DNA from: Rapana venosa
Lineage: Eukaryota > Mollusca > Gastropoda > Neogastropoda > Muricidae
NCBI GenBank assembly: GCA_028751875.1
Contig: CM054140.1
Coordinates: 57,272,826 to 57,336,825 of the forward strand
Direction: 5' to 3'
Length of the DNA stretch: 64,000 bases
Shown: one piece after another, positions 10,466 to 21,755 of the stretch
Layout of the letters: every line of letters starts with the position of its first letter
Position numbering within the stretch: position 1 is the stretch's first letter
The notes under the pieces: model-generated
What the model was told of the DNA's origin: nothing
Seen by the model: only the letters and a program-made list of their open reading frames with translations
Databases searched by the model: none
Program-made: the position numbers and the translations under genes

Positions 10466-10690
10466 TCCTTCGGATGAGACTATAAACCGAGGCCCCGTGT
10501 TCGAACGCATGCAGAACATCTTGCGCACACGTTAAATCCTGTTCCGCTTTTCGGAAGAGTAGGCTATTGTGTGCCCGTAGAAACAGATGACAAAATTTAC
10601 AAAACCGCATACACACGGGGACTGGATGTAAAAAAGCACATGAGTGCTTATTCCATTATCATCGATATAAAAGAATAAATAAATATCTAA
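10466..10690 (+). mobile_element. SINE A, 5'-truncated
   Basis: It starts at CTTCGGATGAGACTATAAAC and continues through TCCGCTTTTCGGAAGAGTAG, ACACGGGGACTGGATG and the GATATAAAAGAATAAATAAA tail. The tRNA-like head is missing. Confidence 0.88.
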
Positions 10691-11460
10691 TCCTTTGAAC
10701 TATCTAGAGTATTTGGTAACAAAATACTTTCCCTTTTTTATTTTAAATTCGTAGATCTAGCTCTTCTCAAAACTCTTTTTCAGTCCCTTACATTCATTTG
10801 ACCGTCCCCATGTGCAAGTTTGTGCATGGGTGTGAAATGATGTTATTTTAGTCCATTCTGGCTATATTCATGTTTCTATAATGCCCAGCCCCCTTTTTGT
10901 TTTTAACACAGGTTGTGGACTTTTCTTACAGTACACATTTGATCTTGTGTGTGTGTGTGAGTATGAAGAATATACATGACAGGGTGCTCTAACAGTTAAA
11001 GCATTGGCAGGTCTGCTTTTGCACCGACTTGGAAATTCACAAATATCCCAAATCTCCAAAAAGTATTGCATGTTACTAACCAGAACTGCTTCCTTGACTT
11101 AGTTATGATCAAAACATTTGTTACTGTGTGAATGTGTCCTCATTGTGGAAAAAAAATTGCTGTTAAATAGGATTGTTAATAAACAACTCGGGGGTCCATC
11201 AACAAAAATTATTCAATGTAAAATTCTTTTTTGTCTTTTTTTTTGGGGGGGGGGTTGGGGGGGTGGGGGGGGAGGGGAGATTTTTTCTTTATCCTCAGGG
11301 CATTTTTGCACAGCTAATTTATCTGGTTGTGCAGCACTAACCCTTTCTCCACGACTGTGCATGGTTTGTTTGGGGGGTTTTTGGCTTAACGTTTGAGTCG
11401 TGTTTTAACTAAAACCAAAGTAGCATCACATTGTATTGTGAACCAATTTTCGTCGCACCA
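10691..11460. other. Non-coding sequence with a G/T-rich tract
   Basis: No exon found. A (GT)n run is at 10950-10966 and a G-rich tract at about 11243-11282. Confidence 0.5.
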
Positions 11461-11795
11461 GAATTCTTGGCACGAAATTCAGGCTGCTCTCCTTGAGAAG
11501 AGTGTGTAATCGGAGGAGCAGCGCCACCCATTTTTTCTTCTTTTCCTGTCAGTGTCTGTATGTGTACTTGTTTCCCTATGAGAGCAGCTTACTTCTACCG
11601 AGTTTTTACCCCAGCCATCTTGTTGACAAGGGTTCTTTCAAGTGCACTGAATGCGTGTTGCATGCGAGACTAGTTTATCATCTTGTCTGAAAGACTAGCC
11701 ACCTAGACCACCACTCAAGGTCTAGCAGAAGAGGGAAAGGTTCCGACTCGAACAGGGATTGAATCCACGCCTCTCACTTTCTAGCTAGTCGTGTT
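11461..11795 (-). mobile_element. SINE B, copy 1
   Basis: GAAATTCAGGCTGCTCTCC, GGAGCAGCGCCACCCATTTT, GGGTTCTTTCAAGTGCACTG and GACCACCACTCAAGGTCTAG match the neighbouring copy at 11868-12262 in the same orientation. The tRNA-like end, GATTGAATCCACG followed by CTAGTCGTGTTACC, is on the right, so the element is read on the minus strand. Confidence 0.75.
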
Positions 11796-11867
11796 ACCAG
11801 TGTATTCATTTGCAAGTGCAAGATATTGCATCAGTGCTTACATTTGTATTGCCTTGTAGACTTTTTA

Positions 11868-12262
11868 CTCAAGGCAGATTTCTCTGCATGAAATTCAAGC
11901 TGCTCTCCCCAGGGAGAGCACTTTGCAACCAAGAGCAGCACCACCCTTTGTTTATTTTTTAAAAAATCTTTTTCTGTCTGCGTGTGCATTTATTTCCCTA
12001 TCAGAGTGACATGTTTTCTACAGAATTTTGCCAGGGCTAACTCTTTTGTTGCCGTAGGTTCTTTTAAATACGTTAAATGCATGTTGCACACAGGGCCTCT
12101 GCATTTCGTCTCATCTGAAAAAGACTAGCATCCAGCCACCACTCATGGTCTAGTGGATGGGGAAAAGGTTTAGGGCACAAACGGGGATTGAGCCACCACA
12201 CACTTCGAACCCGGCCTTTCCGCTTTCTAAGCAGGTGCGTTGCCTCTAGACCCCTTTAGCTC
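11868..12262 (-). mobile_element. SINE B, copy 2
   Basis: This is a longer copy of the same family. It holds GAAATTCAAGCTGCTCTCC, AGAGCAGCACCACCC, TTGTTGCCGTAGGTTC and ACCACTCATGGTCTAGTGG. At the right end CTTCGAACCCGGC is the reverse of a B box (GCCGGGTTCGAAG), followed by a degenerate reverse A box. It is a tRNA-derived SINE read on the minus strand. Confidence 0.78.
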
Positions 12263-12307
12263 GTTTTGACAGTGCATTCACATGCATTTGAACCAGAGGA
12301 ATAAAAT

Positions 12308-13165
12308 AATAATAATAAATGGAATTTACATAGCGCTATATCTTGCAGAGACAAATCAAAGCGCTTGCACTCAACTCATTCTTACACAGTCATACAACCA
12401 GTAACAAGTAATAGCTCCATCAAGTCCAAATGTGCACGCACGCACACACACACACACACACAGAGGTCACACACCCTGGCAGGGCAATAGAATCTTGGCT
12501 GTTGAAGGCAGGAAAAAACTATGAGATGAAGCAGGAGAGGAAAATCTTAGGTTTGAAATAAATATGTCTTGAGACTGGATTTAAGTGTCATAAGAAGGCT
12601 TTTGGCGGAGAGAGAGAGAGGGACATCATTTCACATCAATGGACCAGAAATTGAGAAAGAGCAACGGCCGATGGTGGATTGGTTGAATCTAGGTATTCGT
12701 AAGGACAAGGTATCTGCAGCAGAGCGGAGAGAACGAGAAGGAGTGTACAAATGAAGACATTCACAGAGGTAGACGGGTGCTGTTTTGTGGAGACATTTGT
12801 AACAGAGGGTACTGATCTTATAGTTTACTCTCTGTGGCACAGGCAGCCAGTGGAGAGATTGCAAGAGAGGGGTAATATGCTCAGATTTTTTTCTTTCTGA
12901 GGATTAGTCGAGCTGCAGAGTTTTGTATACGTTGAAGGGATTGGATTGATGATGCTGGCAGACCAGCCAACAAAGAATTGCAATAGTCCAGACGTGAAAG
13001 AATGAGAGACGCAACAAGTTTGGATGTTCTGGAGGTTTTGAGCAACTGGCATAGTGACATAGCAGTAAATGGGATCTGCTGCGCCAAAATCATAGAGGTA
13101 AACATTAACATGCAGTAGTGTCATTTCATGAGGCCTCAGCAATGCCACAGGGAAGCCCATTGATC
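12308..13165 (-). mobile_element. CR1/L2-like LINE, 3' fragment of the RT ORF
   Basis: Read on the minus strand, pieces in two frames give the C-terminal part of a CR1/L2-type reverse transcriptase: [43 protein letters not shown] and CYKCLHKTAPVYL. The 3' end contains ATAGCGCTATATCTTGC-type sequence and an (ATT)n tail at 12308-12323, as is usual for this group. The frame is broken by at least one shift, so the copy is dead. The endonuclease and catalytic RT motifs are missing. Confidence 0.88.
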
Positions 13166-13254
13166 AAGAAAGGAATTATCTGGGCGCTTGACAGCCTCAT
13201 GGTCACTGAGAACATGAGTTCGAGTCTATGTTGTGTCCATTAGAGATCTTTTTT

Positions 13255-13378
13255 CTTTATGGTAGGATTAACATTCGTACTGATTCCAAATCCTTAAAAG
13301 TCCTTCAGATGCATGTATTTTAACTGAGATCCTACGTGCAAATTTACACAGAACATCTGGCACATGTTTAAACTAAAT
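13255..13378 (+). mobile_element. SINE A, degenerate fragment
   Basis: GGATTAACATTCGTACTGAT, AAAGTCCTTCAGATGCATG and AACATCTGGCACATGTTTAA match the middle of the family at lower identity. Confidence 0.55.
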
Positions 13379-13383
13379 CCAGA

Positions 13384-13645
13384 GGGTGGGATAACCTAGT
13401 GGCTAGACCATTGCACCCCTGACCTAATGGTCTAGGTTCAAAGCCAGCATCAAGGTACCCGTTCAGACTTTTCCCCAGGGGTTAACATCAGTACTAACTC
13501 CCCCAAAAGTCCTTCAGATGACACGATAAATCAAGGTCCCATACAAGAACACACGCAAAAATCTTGCACACATTAAAAAAACCCACCATTCTACCTTACG
13601 GAAGAGGCCATTTTGTGCTGGTAGGAACTGATGATGCTTATAAAT
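13384..13645 (+). mobile_element. SINE A, degenerate
   Basis: The head GGGTGGGATAACCTAGTGG still shows the A box, followed by GGTCTAGGTTCAAAGCC for the B box. The body has TTAACATCAGTACTAACTCC, AAAAGTCCTTCAGATGAC and GAAGAGGCCATTTTGTGC. The copy is clearly older than 4157-4480. Confidence 0.75.
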
Positions 13646-13833
13646 TTTTTTTTTTTAAACCAGCTTCGAAACAAACAAGCAAAAAACAATGCATGCTGGA
13701 ATGCACTTTCTTTACCTTGGAGCTCTAGCCAAGGAACAAAATTCAAAACCAAACAAAAAACAAAACCAATAAAAACAACTTCAATCTACTTTACCCAACA
13801 GGTAAGACTAAGTACAGCTATATTGGGCCTGTC

Positions 13834-14174
13834 TCTGGATCTTTTGGCCAGAGAAGATCTCCAATGAAGACCTACTAGAGATGCAGGCAAGAAGACATGG
13901 GAACCATCATCACCAGACGACGGTGGAAGTGGATTGGGCACATCCTCCGAAGAGACCCACAGTCAATCACAAGAACAGCATTGCACTGGACCCCAGAAGG
14001 AAGGAGAAAGAAAGGAAGACCAAAAGCAACGTGGAGGAGAAATGTAGAAAGTGAGATGAAGGCCATGCAGCACTCTTGGGGATCAGTGACTAGGTTGGCC
14101 CAGGATAGGCAGGAGTGGAAGCGCTTTGTCACTGCCCTACACACCGCTGGGTGTAATGGCTAATGATGATGATG
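13834..14174 (+). mobile_element. LINE family T, 5'-truncated copy with 14-bp target duplication
   Basis: A 341-base insert ending the reading frame of a non-LTR reverse transcriptase: GTIITRRRWKWIGHILRRDP, then GRRKKGRPKATWRR and WGSVTRLAQDRQEWKRF. The stop codon TAA is only a few bases from a (TGA)n tail. The insert is flanked on both sides by ATATTGGGCCTGTC (13820-13833 and 14175-14188), a perfect target-site duplication. Two more copies of the same 3' end are at 18384 and 62691. Confidence 0.92.
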
Positions 14175-14204
14175 ATATTGGGCCTGTCACAAAGTTACTG
14201 TTGA

Positions 14205-14305
14205 TTCCACCCCCCCCCCAACCGCAAAATGATGCATTGTCCCTCAGGAGAGCAGCTCAAATTTCACACAGAGAACTCTGCTATGACAAAGTGGTATACA
14301 ACAAA
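14205..14305 (+). mobile_element. SINE B fragment
   Basis: A poly(C) run, then CAGGAGAGCAGCTCAAATTT, CACACAGAGAACTCTGC and AAAGTGGTATA match the 3' side of the full copy at 36086-36490. Confidence 0.6.
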
Positions 14306-15470
14306 TACCATCCAACTTTATTCCATAAAACAGAATATTCAGTGAACCAGCCAAACATGTCAACTACTCCATAGGCTAAAATTGTGTTAAAAAAAAAAAA
14401 AAGTACCTTTGCAAAATTTAAAATACTTAAAAACACAAAAGCCATGACTTTTTCTTTAAAATGTTTTTCTTTCTAAACGCTCAAGACTTGAAATGAAACT
14501 CGCAAACCCCGTGACATTTTAAAAAAAAACGTTTATTACTTTTTTCCTCAGCAGCATGAATACAATTATAACAAACAGAATGTTCATGTTAGCCTACAAC
14601 AATCGGTCAAATGTCTTTCAAAACAAAGAAAAATCACATACTGATTGATTCAGGAGTGAACTCAAAAATATAGCCTAGTCATAAAAGAAACTAAATCACC
14701 TGTTGGTATCGAAAGCATGAAAAAGCTTAACCATACCTTCATCCTTTTGCAGGGGGAGTATGGCTGCCTATGCTGGTGAGGTACTTAAAAACAGTCCTCC
14801 CACACAAACTTCTAATCCAGTGTGCAATTTTATCTCACGGTGATTCCCAGGTGGGATAAGCAAGTCAGATTGCATATTCTGGCTCACCCCTAAGGTCACT
14901 GGAGAACACGCAACAACCATGCCCTCATGTTCGTAAGAAGTTGCAACACCAACAAAAATAATCGCAAGACATCAGTCATCAATACTTGCAACATTAATCA
15001 TCAACTTAACTAAAACTGACAAGGTATTGCATCGTCAGCATCAATAAACATGGACATTTTTAAACACAAAAAAACAGCCAAGATTTTAACACAATAATTA
15101 TAGACGTTAACAACATAAATCGCCAAACTAAAACTGACAATATCATAAGACCGTAGCACCAACAAATATGAACTAAGTTGACTGACTGTTAACATAACAC
15201 CAGCCAAAATAATAAACAACAATCATGGACTTACACTGACAAAATGATATGTATCAACACCAACAAAGTCTATCATGGATAGGACTAACAGAAAACTGGC
15301 AAGATGATTGTCACATAGCACCACCAACAATGATGATAATACTCATCACAATGCTCCCTCCCTCTCCCTACTACCTTAGACCAGGAAAAGAACAAAATTA
15401 TTAAATGTAACAAAACAGCCACTGACAACTAAAGTAGACATACGCATGGGATTAGTCTGCATACATAAAC
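14306..15470. other. Non-coding, AT-rich, with loose CAACACCAACAAA-type repeats
   Basis: Between about 14940 and 15330 the sequence repeats words such as ACACCAACAAA, CATCAATA and ACTGACAA without a fixed period. No splice-flanked exon was found. Confidence 0.45.
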
Positions 15471-15472
15471 AC

Positions 15473-15548
15473 TTGTGTGTGTGTGTGTGTGTGTAAGTGT
15501 GTGTGTGTGCGCGTCTGTGTGTGTGTGTGCGCGCGTGCGCATGTGCCT
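15473..15548. repeat. (GT)n/(GC)n microsatellite
   Basis: Interrupted GT repeat with GCGCGTGCGC at the end. It explains the Cys/Val-rich frames at 15477-15718. Confidence 0.9.
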
Positions 15549-15549
15549 A

Positions 15550-16708
15550 TACCTGCAACAATCACAATCAATGTTTCTATGACTACAAATGCCCACCATT
15601 TAGGAGGGGAAAAAAACCTCCTGCGCTTTCTAATCACTGGTCAAAACACTTTCAAAGAACTTTATGTCTTATCCACAAACTCGCAACAACAACAAAACCA
15701 TATATAAAAAAAATTTAAAAAGAAAGGAAAAACAAAAAAAGGAAAGAAAAAAACCGGGTACTGTTTGGAAAAGTATCCATGAAATTAAAGAAAAGACCAG
15801 GAAATGTTTGGAAAAGTATTCATGAAATAAACATACATATATTCAAGAAATCATACACGTCATTTCCTACAGAATCCTGTCACATCATACAATGCAATAC
15901 AGAATTCTGGCACATCGCACAATGCAACTACGCATGAGAGAGAAAGGAAGTGGTTGGTTGGGTTTTTTTAATATCTTTTCCTCACTGCATCTGTGTTTTG
16001 CGACACCGTATTTATCATACCAGACTTGCACAACGTTGGCAGGGAAACATGCAATTCCACCGGCTGTATTGCACAAGTCAGATATACTAATCATAGTGTG
16101 GCTGTAAGGACATTTTGTTTCACACCCCCATTTACCTAGACAGAATAACCCCCATGGGGCATCCCACTTCTCCAATATCGGCCCATCGCTGGTATCGCAA
16201 AAGTCAGATATGGTACATATATTGTAGCCAAAGATCTATTCTGTGCCACATCCTAAAGCAATGTGTGACCAAAATGCTTTACAATTATAACCCCCCAAAA
16301 AGAAGAAAAAATCAAACATACATAATGGAGAAATATGTTTCTCCCTCCCCACCCCCCACCTTCCCCGCAAAAGCACACATAATAACAAAATAAGAACAAA
16401 AAAAACTTAAATGCAATGTTAAAAACAAAATGATGTCACTAAGATGAACACAGAAATACCGTCTTTTGTGTTTTCCAGCAGTAAAACTCAACATAAAACA
16501 ACACAATACTGTAAACAACTCACTCTTTTTCCCCCTAAATGATGAACAGCACAAAACCAACAAAAACCGCGACATAAGACAAAAATGGCTGAAACACATG
16601 AGTACACGAGTATTATCAAGTAAGTGGTTTTCCTAACCACTATCACACACCACCACCTTAAAAAAAAATAACAAGATAACCTTTTTAAAAAAAAAAAAAA
16701 AAACCCAA
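15550..16708. other. Non-coding sequence, A-rich tracts
   Basis: Contains A-rich runs at 15700-15770 and 16690-16703. No recognised repeat and no exon on either strand. Confidence 0.45.
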
Positions 16709-16932
16709 TTAACCAAAGAAACAAACCAACGAACAAACAACGGCTCCTTGCCAAACTCGAGTCTTCTTCACCCACAAGGCTGGCATCACCAGGCAGAACA
16801 CGATCAAGAAAAAGCGAGGCAAATAATAACTCAACACCCGTCTCCAGACAGAAGCAGAGATGGCACTCTTTTCCTTCGTGTCCTTCATTCGATGAGCGAA
16901 TTTGCTTTGCTGATCCCCAAACTGTTCACCCT
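16709..16932 (-). CDS. Candidate terminal exon encoding a C-terminal membrane segment, unknown product
   Basis: On the minus strand an AG acceptor (TATGTTTCAG ending at 16933) is followed by two bases and 73 codons to a TAA at 16711-16709. The frame begins with a charged part, GEQFGDQQSKFAHRMKDTKE, then VWRRVLSYYLP, a hydrophobic run RFFLIVFCLVMPALWV, and KKTRVWQ. That is a plausible single membrane helix with flanking positive charges. I do not recognise the family. The acceptor phase needs an upstream exon ending with one base of a codon, which SELENOH exon 2 does. It could be an alternative last exon of that gene, the last exon of another gene, or chance. Composition is unlike the low-complexity flanks, which supports a real exon. 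Confidence 0.35.
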
Positions 16933-17010
16933 CTGAAACATACAAGCACAGCCAACACTCAGTTTAGTCACCTGTTCTGGTAGTATAAAAAGGTCATCAG
17001 GGTGGTTTTT

Positions 17011-17346
17011 TTCTTTTATATCGAGGATAATGGAATAAGCACTTACATGTTTTTTTTTCACATCCAGTCCCCATGTGTATGCGGTTTTATAAATTCTATC
17101 ATATGTTCCCACCGGCACACAATGGCCTTCTCTTACGAAAAGCGGAACAGGGTTTAACGTGTGCGCAAGATGTTCTGCATGTGTTCGCACACGGGGCCTC
17201 GGTTTATAGTCTCATCCGAAGGACGTTTGGGGAGTGTGGAGTCTGCACTGATGTTAACTCCAGGGGAAAATATCCCCCTTGAATGGGGATCGAACCCGGG
17301 TCATTTTGCGAGTGCAATGTTTTAACCACTAGGCTATCCCGTCCCC
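17011..17346 (-). mobile_element. SINE A, full length
   Basis: Runs from the reversed tail (TTCTTTTATATCGAGGATAA) to the reversed head (AGGCTATCCCGTCCCC). The reverse B box is GGATCGAACCC and the reverse A box is CCACTAGGCTA, so both polymerase III boxes are preserved. Confidence 0.92.
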
Positions 17347-17402
17347 ACCGCAATCAATATGAAGACCGTACATCACAATCTGATATTAATGCAAGATGAG
17401 GG

Positions 17403-17463
<61 letters not shown>

Positions 17464-17478
17464 GGGGGGGGGGGGGTG
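17403..17478. repeat. (GT)n microsatellite followed by poly(G)
   Basis: A near-perfect GT repeat of about 55 bases followed by about 16 G. Confidence 0.95.
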
Positions 17479-17499
17479 TTGATCAAGTTAGTGCCTTTA

Positions 17500-17880
17500 T
17501 CATTTCATTCCTTGAGGCCAATAAAACTAGGCCAAACTAAGAATGCTAGCCATTCCGCATCCCATGTTTACCAAAACAAAAAAGTGTAAAAATGCATAAT
17601 GAACATTTCAATGAACAAAAAAAATAAATACATGAGAAAAATGCTACATGGGCAACAACAACAAAAACACCCCACAGCAGAATGGACAACAGCCTGTGCC
17701 CATCCCAGCATTTACAATATCACTACCTGGTCACCAGACTGAAACCATACCAGCAAAATGTCATATGGATTCTATATTTTTAAAAATTCAAGATAAAAAA
17801 TTTTTTAAAATTTTTTTTAAAGGCAAAACAATGAACTCAGAAGGCAGAAAATAAGCATGAGAGATGACTGAAAGCTTGAA
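17500..17880 (+). repeat. Dispersed repeat F
   Basis: CCAATAAAACTAGGCCAAAC, AGCCATTCCGCATCCCATG, GCAGAATGGACAACAGCCTG, TGTGCCCATCCCAGCATTTA and CACTACCTGGTCACCAGA align with 57735-57975 in the same orientation. It may overlap the 3' untranslated side of SELENOH, in the opposite orientation to the gene. Confidence 0.65.
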
Positions 17881-18113
17881 CACCCCCCCCCCCCCCCAAA
17901 AAAAACAACAACAACCCACAGGAACAGACAGATAGAAATCCAACTACCGACAGCAAGAATACCGCCAACTGGCAGAAAAATTAATTGCCCGCGCAACGGT
18001 TGGTACAACAGCCACATACGAAAAAAAACAACAACCGTCACCATTGTTACAACCTCTGACTGACCTCTAGCTGAGAGAAACACAAACAGAAAAGAAAAAA
18101 CCACCAAAATCCG

Positions 18114-18121
18114 AACTTACG
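18114..18121 (-). other. Strong splice-donor-like site 17 bases after the SELENOH stop
   Basis: On the minus strand the sequence after TAA is CTGGCCGGCTCTGACTC followed by GTAAGTT, which fits the donor consensus. If used, the 3' untranslated region continues in another exon further left, and the junction would be too near the stop to trigger exon-junction decay. Use is inferred, not shown. Confidence 0.4.
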
Positions 18122-18137
18122 AGTCAGAGCCGGCCAG

Positions 18138-18241
18138 TTACTTCAGAAGGGTCTGGATCTCCTCGATGACCACCTGGGTCTGAGGGAACTTCAGTTTGCG
18201 AGGAGGTCCTTTCTTCAGTCCTGTCCACACCAGCACAGGTT
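18138..18241 (-). CDS. SELENOH: SELENOH exon 3
   Basis: Acceptor TGTGTGCAG precedes 18241. The exon encodes PVLVWTGLKKGPPRKLKFPQ and VVIEEIQTLLK, then TAA at 18140-18138. WTG(I/L)KKGPPRKLKFP is the strongest family signature. Confidence 0.95.
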
Positions 18242-21200
18242 CTGCACACAGGGACAGTCACATGCGAGTTAGACACGACACCAGGCTGCTTATTTCATTT
18301 ATTTCCATTAACTTTATTCTTTTATATCAAGGATAATGGAATAAGTACTTACATGCTTTTTTACATCCAGTCCCCGTGTGTATCATCATCATCAACCATT
18401 ACACCCAGTGGTGTTTAGGGCAGCAACAAAGCACTTCCACTCCCGCCTATCCTGGGCCAACCTAGTCACTGATCCCCAAGAGTGCTGCATGGCCTTCATC
18501 TCACTTTCTACAGTCCTCCTCAACATTGCTTTTGGTCTTCCTTTCTTTCTCCTTCCTTCTGGGGTCCAGTGCAATTCTGTTCTTGTGATTGACTGTGGGT
18601 CTCTTCAGAGGATGTGCCCAATCCACTTCCACCGTCGTCTAGTGATGATGGTTCCCATGTCTTCCTGCCTGCATCTCTGTAGTAGGTCTTCATTGGAGAT
18701 CTTCTCTGGCCAAAAGATCCAGAGAATTCTTCGGAGGCATATGGTGTAAAAGGATCGAAGTTTGGTAAGATCTACTTCCGTCATCCTCCAGCACTCAGAA
18801 CCGTACAGGAGCGTAGACACAACACAGCTCTGGTATAGCGTGTGTATGCGGTTTTGTAAATTCTGTCACCTGTTCCCACCGGCACACAATGGCCTACTCT
18901 TACAAAAAGCGGCTTAACGTGTGCGCAAGATGTTCTGCCTGCGTTCGCACACGGGGCCTCAGTTTATAGTCTCATCCTAAGGACTTTTTGGGGAGAGTGG
19001 AGTCTGCACTGATGTTAACTCCAGGGGGGAAATATCCCCCTTGAATGGGAATTGAACCTGGGTCGTCAGATTGCGAGCGCAATGTTCTAACCACTAGGCT
19101 ACCCCAACCCCAGCTTAGGCTGTTACTGTGCTGCTGCTTTCTGTACATACTGCTGACATCAGAGCCAGTTAGCCCGATTTTCGGTTTTTTTCCCTGGTTT
19201 TTGTTCTTCTTGGGGGGTTTTTGGTTTGGGGATTTTTTATATGATTGGTTTAAGGGTTTTTTGGGAGGGGGTGGGGGGTGGGGGGTGGGGTGGGTGGTTG
19301 GGAGTTGCATGTGAAATTATACATGCATGCAAGTGATGGAATGTGTAAAGCTATGCAGAAAAGAGAACACTAACTTGATGAAGTCTCTCTTTAGAAAATG
19401 ATACGACAGCTGAAATCAAATTTTAAAAAATTACATTAAAATTTATGTCAACATAAAAACACTTAAGTTGACAAAAATCGAAAACTAAAAGTACTCAACA
19501 ATAACGACAATAACAATGCAATCACATGATTATTCAGTCACCCCGTCTGTGAGCGAGCCACATGAACTAACGACGTCAGAAACGTAAAGTTCACATCCAC
19601 AGATTACCACAGTCATCAGACTGGCTACAAAATACTTGTCAACTATTCGCCTCTTTCCACATCCTGCAACACTTCCAACTTTCATTTCATCATTCCCCCT
19701 ACCTTTGTCCTCCTCACTGAGCTTCACGGTGACCTCAAAGCTGCCTCGCCGGGGTGGTTTGACGTTCATGGCAATTTTGATGTCCCCAAAGGTGTGGCGC
19801 AAAATGGCGGCAAGCATCTCGGCATGCCGCCGAAACACTAGTCAGGATTTGCTGAAAATCACATCATCATACGCAATGTTCAGCTCAAAAACATTTGTAA
19901 GAATTTTGCTGAAATGACACCACACAAACACATCTTCTTCTTCCTTTTTTGTCATGTTTCTCCCTACCAGGGGAGGTTTTACATTGATGAGCCTTCTCCA
20001 TCTCTCTGTTTTGAGCTTCCTCCTTATTTATGCCCCTTTCTCATCTGCAATACAGGCAGCCCAGGTCTTGCTAGGTCTTCCCTTTGATCTCTTTCTATCC
20101 ACTACGAAGTTCATTGCTCTTTTTATGATGTGGTGGTCTGCTTTCCATTGAATGTGCCCAAACCAGCGCAGTCTATTGATACTAGCTACAGACTTCAGAT
20201 CATCAACTTTGCACATTCTCCATAGTTCTTCATTCGTGATCGATCCTGTCTTCCCATTTGTCTTTGTCATGTAGCATATAAGCATAGCATTTGGTTTTTA
20301 CAGCTCTTCAACAAATGTTCGACGGTTCTGTGAAAACCCACGTCTCCGAGCCATACAGGAGAACAGGTCTGATGCAGGCCTTATATATCAGACAGCGTCT
20401 CTCCAGTGGGATTTTCTGATTTCGGAGCAGACTTGCCAATTCTTTCCATTTCTTCCAAGCACTCGCAATCCTGGTTCTGACAGCTAACTCCGATTTTGCT
20501 TCGCAGCTCATCATCTCTCCCAGTCCCAGGTAGCAGAATTCATCTACCACTTCTATCTTCCCCCCCACACACAGTCCTACTCAAAATACTTGTCATGGTT
20601 TGCTGAAATCCCACCACACACACACACAGAGTCCCACTCAAAATACTTGTCATGATTTTGCTGAAATCACACCACACACAGTCCTACGCAAAATACCACA
20701 TCATACACACAGCCCTTTTAAGTCTTGAAAAGACTTGTCATGATTTTGCTGAAATCACACCACATGCACAGTCCTCCCCTTTCTACGCTGAATGCTAACA
20801 GCAATAATTATAGTCTGGCGTATGAGCAAAAATGTGTTGCGCTGTTGTTAAGCACCTGACAAGTCAGGCCCAGCAATTCGACTTCAGAGTGGGAGAGAAA
20901 TGATATCTTTTAAATGTCTTTCTGGGGGAAAAATGCAGGAGAATGGACCAAAAAGGCAGAAAATTAACAAGGAGATGGTGACAGGAAGAGAAGGGACATG
21001 GCAGAAACAAAGAGAGGGATAGAAAAGAGGGAATTCCTGGCACAGAATTCCTGGGAAGTCTGAATGCTTTTTATACCGATAGGCCCCCAGCATCCCCCAT
21101 GGGGGATTACACAATCCTACTTATCTTAAGACATTGTCAGGATGTGATGAAATCACAGCTCATGCACAGTCCTATTTGAAAGACTTGGACAATCTTGTAA

Positions 21201-21407
21201 GTGGAAACTGTGTTGGCCAAGTTTAAACTATAAACAGTGTAGTGTGTGTGTGTGTGGTGTGTGTTGTGTGTGTGCGTGAGCATGTGTGTGTGTGTGAAAC
21301 CTACTTCAGTCCTTGGATGGCATCCCATTGATTTTACACCTTCTGAACCCAGGCATTTAATTACCTGAAGGCTTTGCCAACCTTTGAGAGAGAGAGAGAG
21401 AGAGGAG

Positions 21408-21467
<60 letters not shown>

Positions 21468-21713
21468 TGTGTGTGCGTGTGTAAGTGTTTCTGTATACAT
21501 GCACATGTGACTGACCAGAAACCCATTTAACCACTGATTCTGTGGAGAAAAGTCCATTAATACTAGTAATAAACTAATACTCAAGAAAGTACGGGCACTT
21601 CCTAATGTAGTTCACCACTTTGCAGCTGATGAGAATCACCCTAGGTTTTACGGCCAAATTTTTTTTAATGCTCAATGTATTATAATGGACAAACTCTTTT
21701 TCTTTTTTTTTTT

Positions 21714-21755
<42 letters not shown>

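Noticed and set aside
16730..16800. SECIS-like hairpin on the minus strand (GTGATGCCAGCC ... TTTGGCAAGGAG)
   Set aside because: The stem and an AA-containing loop can be drawn, but the GA of the 3' core is not directly after the stem, so the tandem G.A core cannot form. It also lies inside a coding-looking frame.
18000..18050. GGTGACGGTTG ... CAACCGTTG hairpin as a SECIS in the SELENOH 3' side
   Set aside because: Only a short stem forms, the loop lacks a well-placed AA, and no GA follows the 3' arm.
21137..21584. Leu/Ser-rich and His/Thr-rich frames
   Set aside because: They arise from GA and GT microsatellites.
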